Origin: Adiantum capillus-veneris
Lineage: Eukaryota > Streptophyta > Polypodiopsida > Polypodiales > Pteridaceae
Assembly: GCA_014529385.2 (NCBI GenBank)
Contig: CM043965.1
Location: 11,152,412 to 11,216,411 of the forward strand
Length of the DNA stretch: 64,000 bases
Direction of reading: 5' to 3'
The position numbers were made by a program, and so were the translations under genes. Below the pieces are notes generated by a model. That model worked only from the letters and a program-made list of their open reading frames with translations, was not told where the DNA came from and did no database searches. Of the stretch, positions 10,868 through 21,627 are shown in pieces; the first letter of the stretch is position 1; every line of letters starts with the position of its first letter.

Positions 10868-12040
10868 CTATGTAGTCATTTTACCCTTCATAGCAGACTC
10901 TATAGCGCATGGCCATAGCTCTCCAATACCATTAGATTCCTCTTCTCCAACCTTGATTGATCCTTTTATTTTAATAGGATCTGCCTTCAACCCATAAGCG
11001 GCTGCCTCAACCATTGAGATGGCATGGCTAGTAGCCATGTGCTCAACTAGTTTCTTCATCCCACCTTTGCCAAAGTTTGTTCCCAAGAGCTTATCTGTTT
11101 CCCTTAAGTGAATTTTTCCATCTTTAAAGAAAACGAGCTCCTTTGTCAAAGCATCTTTAAAACTTACACAATCCCTCCTTCCATGGTCAGTACTATCACA
11201 CCATATGCATCTATTGACAAAGCCTTCTCTGGTTTGTGATCGTTGCCCTGTAGATTGACTTGATGGTTGCCCCTTTTCTTCTAGCCTTGTAAGCTTTAAC
11301 TTGAGCTCTTGCATTCCTTTGACAATATCATCTACGATGAATTTGTCACTCTTTGGAACCACAATCACAGGCTTCATAGGACTCTCGGAAACACTTGGGG
11401 ACTGAGAAGGGTTGACTATCATCTTGTCTCTTCGTCGTTGTCGCTTAGCTAGTAGTGAAATGGCGTCTTCGACCTCATTCCAATCAGTCTTTAAACCCTG
11501 TTCCGCATCCTTATCCTCAAGTAGTAGCTCTAACTTCTCTTGAATCTCTTTACCTACAGCTTGCAAAAAGAGCTCTGTCTTCTCCGATTCTAGAGTATCC
11601 TTTTCAGTTCTTGAAAGTTGATCATAACGGCGTTCGAATTCTCTTAGCAGTTCGGTAGGCGAGAGCCCCTCTTTTGGCTGAACTACCCACTCTAAGAAAG
11701 TCCTCTTTGTTACCCTTTCGGAGTCCTCCATGAAATACTCTTCCTTCAAGGCTAATTTTAATGCTTCCCAAGTTGCCCCATGCTCATTTCTAATTCCCCT
11801 TACATGCTCTCTGATCTTGGGAACCACAGCAAGTTCAAAACATTGCACCATCTCTGCTTCGGGCACTCGATGAAGCTCCATCTCCTTTACATATCCACAA
11901 AGATACTTTCTTACATCTTTACCTTTAAATTGGTCCAATGTATTCACCACAGATTGAAGCGCTTTGGTTGAGGAGAGCTCCCTTCTTTCTGCAGCTTGCT
12001 GCTGCTGCATAAACACTGCAAAATCTTGAAACATTTGCAT
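10868..12040 (-). CDS. Element N gag (capsid/nucleocapsid)
   Basis: An intact 390-codon frame. The N-terminal two thirds is a helical capsid-like domain (VRKYLCGYVKEMEL, TWEALKLALKEEYF, LSPTELLREFERRYDQLSRTE). The C-terminal part contains one CCHC zinc knuckle, CIWCDSTDHGRRDC (C-X2-C-X4-H-X4-C). The start was chosen as the first ATG after an in-frame TGA just upstream. It lies about 130 nt inside the 5' LTR, after the PBS. It would form the particle and bind the RNA. Confidence 0.85.
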   Translation of the reverse strand: MQMFQDFAVFMQQQQAAERRELSSTKALQSVVNTLDQFKGKDVRKYLCGYVKEMELHRVPEAEMVQCFELAVVPKIREHVRGIRNEHGATWEALKLALKEEYFMEDSERVTKRTFLEWVVQPKEGLSPTELLREFERRYDQLSRTEKDTLESEKTELFLQAVGKEIQEKLELLLEDKDAEQGLKTDWNEVEDAISLLAKRQRRRDKMIVNPSQSPSVSESPMKPVIVVPKSDKFIVDDIVKGMQELKLKLTRLEEKGQPSSQSTGQRSQTREGFVNRCIWCDSTDHGRRDCVSFKDALTKELVFFKDGKIHLRETDKLLGTNFGKGGMKKLVEHMATSHAISMVEAAAYGLKADPIKIKGSIKVGEEESNGIGELWPCAIESAMKGKMTT

Positions 12041-12147
12041 TGTGAGATTGGATCAAACCGAACCCCCTGTTGCTCTTGTTGCTCCATAGATTTAAACCTT
12101 TCTTTTGAGACCTTCAATGAAGCTTTTGAACCCTCACCCTAGCCTAC

Positions 12148-12165
12148 TTCATGTCGGGTTCACCA
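12148..12165 (-). other. Element N primer-binding site
   Basis: On the minus strand TGGTGAACCCGACATGAA lies six bases inside the 5' LTR. It begins with TGG, complementary to a tRNA CCA end. I did not identify the tRNA. Confidence 0.6.
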
Positions 12166-12171
12166 AAAACG

Positions 12172-13175
12172 TGTCAGGAAGTGCGCAGTGCGACTAGGAA
12201 AGCGCCAGGCCTCTGACTGTGAGGATTCGTTGCAAAATAAGGAAAGACGTAGACGATTTGAAGCCAAAAACACAATAAAAAAGAACAAAAATCCAGCCAT
12301 GAAAGCTCCACTTTGAAAAAGAACCAATACTAACTCAAAACTCTTGTGTGTGTGAAGATTAGGTGTAGCCTCGCTCCCAATTGCACAGATGCAGTGCTCA
12401 TTCGACCTGTTAAAAACCCTAAATTCATGGAAGCTTTAGTAATTCATTGGAGAAGCCCAAGTAGTTATTTGAGGAGGGGAAACCCTAATTGGAGGCCTCA
12501 GAGCCTCAACCATGTAGTGGAAGCAGCACGGGACTGCACTAGCACCCTGTAGAGGAATGGCTGTATCTCCTTGCTCATGTACCCAAATGAGCTCATTCTT
12601 GGCTCTAAAAATTTCCACACATCTTGAGAAAAAATTCCAGCATCGTTGATGTGGCATTTTGAGCTATTTTGAGCATTTTTTAGGCTATTTTTGACCATTT
12701 TTAGGCCATTTTTAGCCCAAAAATGTCACTTTTTGTCCGTTAAAAGCCCAAACGAGCTGGGAAAAATCCCTAAAATTGTGGGAAAATCCCATTGGGCTCA
12801 AATTTTATGTTGAACCTAATTTTCCCACTTGGTAAGCACTTTGGACACGTCTTTTACGCCAACGCACGAACCTGTTATTTTTGGCCGAGATTTCCTGCAT
12901 TGAACTTTCTAGGCAAAACGAGCGTGCCACTTCGAAACACTTGACATTTGTACATTCCCAGAGAAAATTAAGCATATATTTATGTGAAAAAAAATCATTC
13001 CATAGTGCCACGTCGAGGACCTCACTGTCCCCGCAAGGTATATAAAGAGCTGCAACCGTGGTATCTATTTCCGCATATATCACACTATGTACATAATAGT
13101 ATTTTGTCCCACACATCATAAACATTAAGAGTGAGGTAGATATTATTATTTTCATATTATGCACGTGCCATGGCA
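12172..13175 (-). repeat. Element N 5' LTR
   Basis: Direct partner of 4505-5527. On the minus strand it starts TGCCATGGCACG and ends CTGACA next to the PBS. A TATATAAAG stretch is at about 13038-13046 on the plus strand (CTTTATATA on the minus). It is 1004 bp against 1023 for its partner. Confidence 0.88.
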
Positions 13176-13179
13176 CAAA

Positions 13180-15100
13180 AACGTTGACTCTAATGATTTC
13201 ATCATGAGGACAATCTCTTAGCCAATAACACACCACTTTGGCTGTTTAGCCTGAGGTTTAGCATACAAGTTAATCTTTTTTAGGAATTCCTCTACAAGCT
13301 ACAAGTTAATCGTCGTCAAGATCCTTGAATTCACCCTCCTTATAGACCGCACAATTGTCTACAAGGTAAAGAGCTTCCTTAGTTAACTCATTTAACGTCG
13401 TGCTCCTGTTCATATGTAAGTCCTTTTGGAGATCTGCATTCCTTAGTCCTTGAATAAATATAAGCATAAGTCTGGAATGAGTTGGCAGTTCTTCCACAGG
13501 GCAGAACTTAACATATCTTTTTAGTCGTAGGGCTACCTTTCGCACAGACTCCCCTTCTTTCTGTTTGAATTTATGGATGTGTGAGACTGTATTATGAGCT
13601 ACCCCCCTTTGTGAGAATTCCTCAATAAACTCGTCAAACACCTCCTCCATAGACTCAAAGTCTCTACGCTCCACATAGTCAAACCAAGTAGCAGCATCCT
13701 CCTCTAGGGTCAGTCCAAACCCTGCAAATTGGGTAGGGAAGTCTAACACTTCTTCAGCTCTAATTACATGCACAAAGGCTGCTACATGATCCCTAGGATC
13801 TCTGTTTCCCGTGTATTTCTTGTTTACCCAGTTTTGGTCATTGGTTCTCGTCCCAATCGATATACCTCCTCTGGCCTTCAGTAGTGGGCGGGTTCCTCTC
13901 CCAACGGTGCTCCTAAGCCATAATTTCTGACGGTTTTTGCAAGAGATGGTTCGTCTCTTCGAACTCGTTCTATGGGTTGTCTTCCAAGCTCTGTTCACCC
14001 TTGAGTTTTGGCTTACTCTCGCCTTGATACAGTGAATAGAGTGGTGGTTCTTGTAAATCCCTTAGCCCTCGTGTGGCTGGATAACCATCTCGATTTTGGT
14101 CTTGTTCTAATGTTGCACTTTGTCGGAGCCATGCCTGCAATGATGGTTGTGTTGCTGGTTGGTTTTGGTAGTTGAACGTCTGTTGTCGATCAGAATGTGA
14201 GGTCGCGTCGTACTCTTCTGAAAATAGATTGGTCGACTTGCTAGGGGTGTAGGTGATCCTTGGCACTTCTTCGGGGACATATGTTGATGTTTCTGGAACT
14301 GTTGCCTTTTCTACCTCCTCTGGGAGAATACGATTGTATTCTCGCCCGTACCTATCAACAAAAATGATATCTTTCCCCATAGCAATTTCATAAGAGAATA
14401 AGTAAAGAACCTTGTCTTTGCTTAATTCTTTTGGGTAGGGTTCTTTGCATAAAAAATAAGAGACTACTTCCTCGCTCTCATGCTTGTAAATTCCCACATT
14501 CTCATTATAGGTAGAGACCCTGGTTGTTTTCTTATCATACCTAAAAAGAGCTCCCAGTCGATCAATGTTTGGAGACGGTTCTTGAATTTCTGAAACCATT
14601 TTTCCTTTTGCCACGTTATCTCCATATCTGTTGTAATCCTCAGGGTTACTAACTATTAGATAGTGGTTCCCCTTTTTGTTTCGGAATCTATCTCCATCAT
14701 CATAGACTCGAATTATCTCCAGTCTCTGAGTAGGTATTTCTTCAATACAAATACACTTGCGTCCTCGATAGCCAGAATAAACTAGGGATCCCCTAGAGTT
14801 TGTTCCTTCTAAGAAGATTATAGTGAACTTGGAATCGTTCAAAGGATTTTGGGAGGTGCTTCCTCCTAGCATTGGTCCTTCATCGGAGAAACCTCCTAGT
14901 AGCTGTTGACTACCCATCATGAAGAAGGACTTATCGGATGAAGTGTCACTATCACTACCCTCCTTAATGATCGGTGCTAGTGGATCTAACCTTGCTTGAG
15001 TTACACTCTCCTCTGTGGACACTAAGCTACCTTGATCACCTGCCACCTTTTGATCTCTAAGAATGTGTCTTCCTGATCTTAAATTCATCAAACTTAGCAA
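13180..15100 (-). pseudogene. Element A gag (N-terminal extension plus capsid domain)
   Basis: The frame 15100-13970 (376 codons) encodes a long N-terminal part with no recognised fold (Ser/Asp-rich start, then SRGSLVYSGYRGRKCICIEE and KDKVLYLFSYEIAMGKDIIF). After a frame change near 13850, the frame 13998-13306 encodes a retrotransposon gag capsid domain: GNRDPRDHVAAFVHVIRAEEVLDFP, AATWFDYVERRDFESMEEVFDEFIEEFSQRG, PVEELPTHSRLMLIFIQGLRN. Element C (34.3-35.7 kb) carries the same two parts in the same order, which supports one continuous gag. The tail (EEFLKKINLYAKPQ) runs to the N insertion at 13175. Confidence 0.8.
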
Positions 15101-15465
15101 TGCAATTTATCAAAAATCCAACCACTCACCTGGTAAAGGATCAGTTTCCGCCCAACTTCTTGCCTTGCTGCCGCTGAATATACCTGTACACAAGTGTTTA
15201 ATTTTGGCAATTGAATCAAAGCATTTAATCGCTAGAGGTGTTCTTAGTAATGATTGGTATAATTGGAGGGTTAAACTCCACCACTACTGTATTTTATACA
15301 CTTCGGATGTTCTTGATTAGGTCTGCTAATCTGGAATTGTACTTCCCTCGAATGTTGGTCAATTTACATGGAAAGTCTTAATTCCGTCTTTGCTCCATCA
15401 AAAGGTCAAACAAGGTCCAATTTCACTTCTGAAAGAAGTTCTAGAACTCTTAAGTCAACTAGAAC
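15101..15465 (-). other. Element A leader, gag-proximal part
   Basis: Non-coding stretch between A gag and the B insertion. No ORF or motif recognised. It is continuous, across element B, with the leader at 24092-25515. Confidence 0.5.
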
Positions 15466-15470
15466 ATCAC
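15466..15470. other. Element B target-site duplication, left copy (ATCAC)
   Basis: Five bases ATCAC directly before the left LTR, identical to 24087-24091 directly after the right LTR. Confidence 0.92.
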
Positions 15471-15871
15471 TGTTATGGCACTAGCCGCACATGCGATCCT
15501 GCGGTCCTGCGGAGATATGGACACTGCGGATTAGGAGTTATGCGGTACGCGGCGGCCGTAGCGGCAGTTCTTCACGGGATATCATGGGACAGGAGTGTGT
15601 GCACCGTTCCTGATCTGCACTGGAGTAGCAGTTGTATATGGAGGGGCATACCTGTCTTTTGATAAAAACTTAACCAATCTCTATGATATTCATGACATCT
15701 ACTGTTGTAACTTTGAGTCTGGATATACATGAATGAAGCAAGAGGTGTTCTGTGCCTGTGTACTGTGTACTTCCTTCTCTTGTCATTCTATATGTTGATG
15801 TTCACATAATGTAGTTGCGGGTAATCATTCCCGTAATGCCTATTGCTCTTGTGTGGGAAATAGCCATTACA
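15471..15871 (+). repeat. Element B 5' LTR
   Basis: Starts TGTTATGG and ends CCATTACA. Matches 23694-24086. Its first 110 bp are rich in CG and differ from the partner mainly at CG/TG or CA positions. Confidence 0.92.
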
Positions 15872-15873
15872 TC

Positions 15874-15890
15874 TGGCGACCACGATGCGT
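15874..15890 (+). other. Element B primer-binding site
   Basis: Two bases after the LTR, TGGCGACCACGATGCG begins with TGG. Its first ten bases match the complement of the 3' end of plant tRNA-Arg(UCG) as I remember it; the rest is weaker. Assignment to tRNA-Arg is tentative. Confidence 0.55.
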
Positions 15891-15915
15891 GATGGACGGC
15901 CTGCGATGAATATGC

Positions 15916-18489
15916 ATGCGCACTAGGTCGTAGGGTCCGCCTGACCCTGTGGTTCCAATTGTAGGAAGACAACGGAGGAGAGGCGGTTCAGATGAATTTA
16001 TTTTTTCTTCACCACAGATTGAGGAATCTGTATCTCCATTACCAAGCCCGGTGTGTGGTAGGCGGTTGCGGCGAGCGAGACGTACTCTGCGCAGTTAGTC
16101 ATGTCCTACTATCGTACGTTCACCCTCACCCACACAGGTTGCTCCACCACCGTCTCCGGTAAGCAATTCGGGAGTATCTCCGCCACTGTCTCCACCTCCT
16201 AGTGCTCGTCAGCTTTTCCCGGGAGGGGGAACAATTGGGCCAGGGGTGATGGCTCATCCTCAGATTAAGTATAGCCGGTTTCGAGGTCTTTCGAGTGAAG
16301 ACCCTGATGCACATTTGCGCCAATTCAATAAAGCTTATGGATTGAATCATCATGGGGTGGTGATTCCTCTCCATTAACAATCAGTGTTTGAATCTACACT
16401 CTCAGGGAAAGCTGCGAAATGGTTGTCCGAATACCCTGATGATCATTTCCAGACGTATGCCGATGGATCCATAGCGTTTCTACAAAGGTTTCGAACGGAA
16501 AAGACAGTCCCTCAACATTTGGAGAAGCTTCGAACGCTCAAGCAGAAGTCAGTGCCAGTGGAGGATTATGCTGCAAAATTTCGGATGCTTTTGCAGAGGG
16601 TACCTCAGGCACAAAGGCCGGCAGCCGAAGTGCTGAATGATTATCTTTTGCGAGGTCTCAATAAGGATCTCAGAACGGCTATGGCAACAGTGGATAAGGT
16701 AACTACTCCACTGGATAATGTAATCGCTAGGGCGGTAGTAGCAGGAGAGGCTTTAGAGGATACGTAATCTCCAAAGAAGTCAAAGAAAAAAGAAAGGAAG
16801 AAATCTCACCGCAAGTTGCAAGACAGTGGCAGTGATAGTTCGGAGTCGGAATCCGTAGTATCAGATTCCTCGGACTCAGGCAACAGCGATTCGGGGAAAG
16901 AATCGGAAGAGACACCGCGAAAAAAATCCCAGCGTCACGGGAAAAGTGTTTCATCCGAATCGTCAGAATCAGCTATGGTGGCTAAACGTCTGAAGGAACT
17001 ATGGTGTACCCAATGTCGGAATCCGGGCCATGCTGCTCAGGAGTGCGCAGTGAATCAGAAGTGGTGTACGATTTGCACGACCAATACTCATAATACAGTG
17101 GAATGTTATTTCAATGGCCGGGGTCGTCGGAGTCCAGGGGACTCTTCTACCTGGCAACAACCACAGATAGGGCAAGGACAAGAGCCTGCTGTGGCGATGG
17201 CTCATGCTCACACATCAGAGACGCCTGTGCAAGGTCCAACAGAAGGACGGGGTCAAGGCGGAGGACGAGGTCGCAGAAGAGGAGGCCGAGGTCCTAATCG
17301 CCCCAAGACATGCCTTTTCTGTTTGGGGGATGGACACTGGCGATCTGAGTGTACTGAAGCTATGGAATACGATAGAAAAAAGCAGGAACGCGCTGGAGGG
17401 AAACAGCCTAGCGTGGCTATGGTTCAGATTGAAGGACTGGAGGAGTTTGATCCAGTGGTTTCATTAATCACACGTTCAGGTAAAAATGTGGTTCCAACTC
17501 CCGATGTGAAAATTCCGGATTGGACGGTTCAGGAAGAAGTGCGGAAAAAAACTGTGTCCTGGTTGCCACAATCCGTACCATCAGTGAAGACAGCAGGACC
17601 ATCGACATCGACTATGCCATCGACCGTGGGCCTGGAAATAGAGGAAAGAAAAGCCGGAAATCAAAATGATATTAAAGAACAGGAGGATTGGAATTCAGTT
17701 TGGCAAGAGGTCCTTATGTCACCAATTCAAGTACCTCTGGGTTCATTGCTGAAATTGGTCCCGAATTTCCATAATGCATTGCTGCGACAAACGACCACTG
17801 AGCTGAGGAAAGTCGCCATTAGGAAAGTTGAAAGCGAGGAGGATGATTCAGTCTCGTTACCGGCAAATAGGATCACGGATACCCGCATTCGGAAGCTTTC
17901 AGTTCGATACCATGGAACATACATTGACAAGGTACTAATGGATGGTGGAGCGGGAGTAAACATTATCACCCAAGCAACTTGTGAGCGTTTTGGTCTCAGT
18001 GATTGGGAGCCTGCACCCTTTGTAGTCCGCATGGCAGATCAAAGAAGAGTGCAACCAGTGGGTTTACTTCGGGGCATTGTTTTGGATGTGGCGGGCTTAT
18101 CCTTTGCTGTTTCCTTAGTAGTCTTGAATATTGAAGATCATAATCAGGATTATCATATTACCTTGGGGAGACCCTGGTTACGACAAGCGAGGGTAAAACA
18201 TAATTGGGAAGCAAATATGCTTACAGTAAAGAAGGGTAGAAGAAAAGTGTGTGTGATGTTGGGAACATGCAGACAGCCAGTTCAGGCAGCATGGCCGGTG
18301 ATAGCCGAAACAGTCAATATGGTGGAAGGATTAGAAGAGGATGAAGAGGAACAATTTCTCAAAGCTAATCCGGATTTGGTTTCTTTATATCTTGCGGATA
18401 TTTCTCTGATTCCTAAAGGGAATTCGGTGGGGGTTTCAGGAAATCCAACAGGAATAGGGGAGCCAATAACAGGTGCTTCCAAGTCCTGA
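15916..18489 (+). pseudogene. Element B gag-protease with three zinc knuckles
   Basis: One reading frame, interrupted by four stops (TAG 15931, TAG 16096, TAA 16375, TAA 16765), begins at ATG 15916 (MRTRS), 45 nt after the LTR. It encodes a Pro-rich N terminus, a capsid domain (FRGLSSEDPDAHLRQFNKAY; LSGKAAKWLSEYP; RFRTEKTVPQHLEKLRTLKQ), and an acidic Ser-rich segment. Three CCHC knuckles follow: CTQCRNPGHAAQEC, CTICTTNTHNTVEC and, after an Arg-Gly-rich linker, CLFCLGDGHWRSEC. Then comes an aspartic protease with VLMDGGAGVNIIT and ITLGRPWL. From 16816 the frame is open for 557 codons. Most plant gags have one knuckle. Gag packages RNA; the protease matures the polyprotein. The DGG catalytic triad is a variant of D-S/T-G. 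Confidence 0.87.
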
Positions 18490-19258
18490 ATCATTGGAGG
18501 ACGTGATCAAGCAAGAACGAGCGTTTGAGGCGCAAATGGGTAAAATTACAAGGGTTAAAGAAGATGAATCAGAGAAGGTTTTTCTTGGGGAGCAAGCGGA
18601 GTCGCAGCCTATATATATTAATAAGAAACTGGAGGCGAGTTTTAGAGATGATTTGATCAAGTTACTGACCGAGTTTAAGGATGTTTTCGCATGGGAATAT
18701 GCGGATATGCAGGGATTGGATCCTAAGTTTTATCAGCATACGATCAATCTGAAACCGGATGCGGTGCCAATGTAGTAGCACTCATACAGGATGAATCCGA
18801 ATGTGGCAAAGCAAGTTAAGATGAAAATTGATCGCCTGTTGGAAGTGGGTTTTATTACCCCTATTGATAATCCGGAGTGGATTTCTCCAATTGTGGTAGT
18901 ACCAAAGAAAAATAAGCAAATCCGAATTTGTGTGGATTACCGAAAATTGAATGCAGCTACTATTCCAGATCCTTTCCCTCTTTCGTTTTTGGATTCCATT
19001 TTGGATGATGTAGCAGGACACGAGATGTATACTTTTTTGGATGGATTTAGTGGATATAATCAAATCCGAATGGCATTGCGGGATCAGCCAAAAACAACTT
19101 TTATTACCGCATGGGGTGTGTTTGCCTGCACAGTGATGTGGTTTGGATTGCGGAATGCACCTTCCACTTTTCAAAGGGATATGTTTCAAATTTTTGGTCC
19201 TTATTTGACGGATTTTATGAGAATTTTTCTGGATGATCTCAGTGTTGGAGCATTTTAA
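18473..19258 (+). pseudogene. Element B reverse transcriptase
   Basis: In the +1 frame relative to protease, the lead-in (FKDVFAWEYADMQGL, KFYQHTINL) is followed by two stops (TAG TAG at 18773-18778) at a point where related proteins have Gln or similar residues. Then come the RT blocks EWISPIVVVPKKNKQIRICVDYRKLN, FLDGFSGYNQIRMA, WFGLRNAPSTFQRDM and RIFLDDLSV, a FLDD catalytic box. The MPFGL block reads MWFGL. The ORF overlaps the end of protease by 17 nt in a different frame. The frame is lost at 19258-19321. Confidence 0.9.
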
Positions 19259-19320
19259 TCAATTACAGTTATGCTTTATGAAATACAGAGAGGTGAAATT
19301 CAGTTTGAATCCTTTAAAGT

Positions 19321-20100
19321 GTGCATTTGCGGTTCACAGTGCTACTGGGGCATATCATTTCTGAAGATGGTATTTCTGTGGATCCGGATAAAATTGCTGC
19401 AATTATGGAAGCACCTGCACCTCGGAACCAAAAACAATGCCAGATTTTCCTAGGACAAGCTCGTTGGCATGGGAGGCATTTGCGGTTTGTCACGCATTTA
19501 GCAATCCCGATTACTCAGGCAGCTCATGCTATAGATTTTGAATGGACACAGGAATGTGACTTGGCTTGTCGGAGATTAAAACTTCAGCTATCCAAAGCTC
19601 CGATTATGCTTGCATCGAATTGGGGTCAGGATTTTCATGTGTTTGTGGATGCTTCGGATCGTGCTATTGGCAGTGTGCTGATGCAGGAACAAAGTCAAGG
19701 ATGGTTCCGACCTGTCTATTATGCTAGTAGACGATTATCATCCGCAGAAAGAAATTATTCCGTAACCGAAAGGGAATGTTTAGGGATGATTTATTCAGTA
19801 AAGAAATTCCGTCACTATCTGTTGGGCCGACGTTTTTTCTTCCATGTGGACCATTCAGCTCTTTCATACCGGGTAAGGAAACAGAATTTGATGGGAAGAT
19901 TGGCTAGATGGGTGCTTTTGCTGCAGGAATTTGACGTTGAGGTCATACATCGGCCAGGGGCCTAGCATGCGGTGGCTGACTACCTATCTAGGTTAGATTT
20001 CGGAGAGCCGCCGACGGGTGTAGCTGATGAATTTCTGGATGCGTCTCTGTTTCTAACAGGAGTAGCTGCAGAGGATATCACAGTCCCGCAATAGGCAAGG
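19321..20100 (+). pseudogene. Element B RT connection and RNase H
   Basis: After a frameshift, the frame carries LLGHIISEDGISVDPDKIAAI, FLGQARWHGRHLRFV, then RNase H: FHVFVDASDRAIGSVLMQE (Asp), YASRRLSSAERNYSVTERECLGMIYSVKKFRHYL (Glu) and FFHVDHSALSYRV (Asp of VDH). The tail VIHRPGA is cut by TAG at 19963 and continues HAVADYLSRLDF; a further TAG is at 20092. The catalytic residues appear intact. Confidence 0.9.
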
Positions 20101-21627
20101 GTCATTCCTAGCATCCCATGGACATGGTATGAGGAGATGTTTCATTTTCTCGACAGCGGAGAAATGCCTTCTTTATTGTCCAGCCAGCAGAGGAAACGTA
20201 TGGCTATTAGAAGCAGGAATTTTGAGATTATTATGAGAAAGCTCTATTATTGTACAGTGGCAAAGGTGTTACTCAGATGTGTGCTACCACAGGAGCAGGA
20301 AGCAGTATTAGAGGAAGTCCATACTGGTATTGCGGGAGGTCACTTTGCAACATTAATCACAGCTCGAAAGGTTCTCCAATCTGGATTATGGTGGCCCACA
20401 TTGTTTCAGGATGCACGAAATTATGTGCAACAGTGTGATGTGTGTCAGCGGTTGGGACAACCTACCAAACGGTCCAGAATGCCTTTTCAGCCAGTTCTGC
20501 CTTTGGAGCCTTTTCAAAAGTGGGGTTTGGATTTTGTTGGTCCTTTTAAACCAGTGGCAGCTTACACAGGAAATAAGTATATCTTGACAGCCACGGATTA
20601 CGGTACCAAATGGGTGGAGGCATGGCCTTTGAGAGATAACACTGCAGTTTCTGTGGCGGGATGCTTATATAAGGATATCTTTTCTGGATATGGCTGCCCT
20701 ATTGAGCTGGTTAGTGACAGGGGAAGTCATTTTTTGAATAAGGTGATGGAGAGAATGCTACGGTTTTATTTTGTATTACATAGGAAATCTTCTCCATATT
20801 ATCCTCAGGCGAATGGGCAAGCAGAATCAACTAATAAGCAGTTGATTCGGATTTTAACAAAGTTGGTGAATATGCATCGAACGGATTGGGATGTGAAACT
20901 TCCTTCCGCCTTATGGGCCTATCGGACAGCTTATAAAGTGGCAACAGGATTGACTCCTTTTAAGTTGGCATTTGGCATGGAGGCAATCACTCCGGTGGAG
21001 CATGTGATTCCGAGTATGTGGATGTTGATTGTGGATCGTCTTCTTCCGGAGGATTCGGTGATTTATCGATTGGATGTTTTGCAGGAACTGGACGAAGAGA
21101 GGTTGAATAGCTTTGCGGTGCTGCAGGATCTATAGTCTAGGCGAAAAAAATGGCTGGATCGCCCGAAAGCACGGCAATTTGTTCGAGGACAGCTGGTCCT
21201 GATCTTCAATTCCCGCCTCGAGAAGATGCCGGGGAAGCTTAAATTATGGTGGTCAGGACCATTCTGGATTTTTCAAGCGTGCGGGCCCATCTCTTTTTAT
21301 TTGGCGGATTTGAGGGGGGAGGTTATTTCTGTACCGGTCAATGGTTTCAGACTGTGCCATTATGTTTCACCTACCACGATTCAGTGCCCCTTTTCTGTGG
21401 TACAAGAGCCGGAAGCCGCCCTAATCATGATTGGGGATTCTTTTGCATGCAATCTGGGAAAGCGGGAAAGGATCTATGATGGTTGCGACACCGTGGATCG
21501 CTCTATTTTGGGAACTCATTGTGGAAAGGTTACTACTACATGCAGAAGATTCTTATCGTGTTTCTATTGTTTCGTGTGTTGCACGCTCTTAGTTCTCTGC
21601 TCTCTGCTCCTTCATCTCATCGCCACC
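20101..21627 (+). pseudogene. Element B integrase
   Basis: The frame 20137-21135 encodes the zinc domain (HTGIAGGHF...SGLWWPTLFQDARNYV...CDVC), the core with FQKWGLDFVGPF (Asp), LVSDRGSHFLN (Asp) and QANGQAESTNK (Glu), so the catalytic triad is preserved, then ALWAYRTAYKVATGLTPFKLAFGMEA. TAG at 21133 interrupts, after which the C-terminal domain (RRKKWLDRP, LWWSGPFWIF, a GPF motif) continues to about 21410. A hydrophobic in-frame stretch at 21544-21627 (LSCFYCFVCCTLLVLCSLLL) precedes the next ORF. It may be untranslated or belong to the extra ORF. No chromodomain was seen. Confidence 0.9.

Larger units (their letters stand above)
4505..13175 (-). mobile_element. Element N: near-complete Ty3/gypsy retrotransposon of a divergent type
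   Basis: Two direct repeats of about 1.0 kb (4505-5527 and 12172-13175) bound an internal region that reads on the minus strand as PBS, gag, protease, spacer, RT, RNase H, integrase and polypurine tract. The LTR ends are TG...CA on the minus strand. The sequence is inserted in the gag region of element A. No 5-bp target duplication is visible (TGCGC before 4505, CAAAA after 13175), and part of A's gag expected at the junction is absent, so the ends were probably rearranged or the insertion was followed by recombination. By eye the LTRs differ at about 4 percent of positions plus a few indels. Confidence 0.88.
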
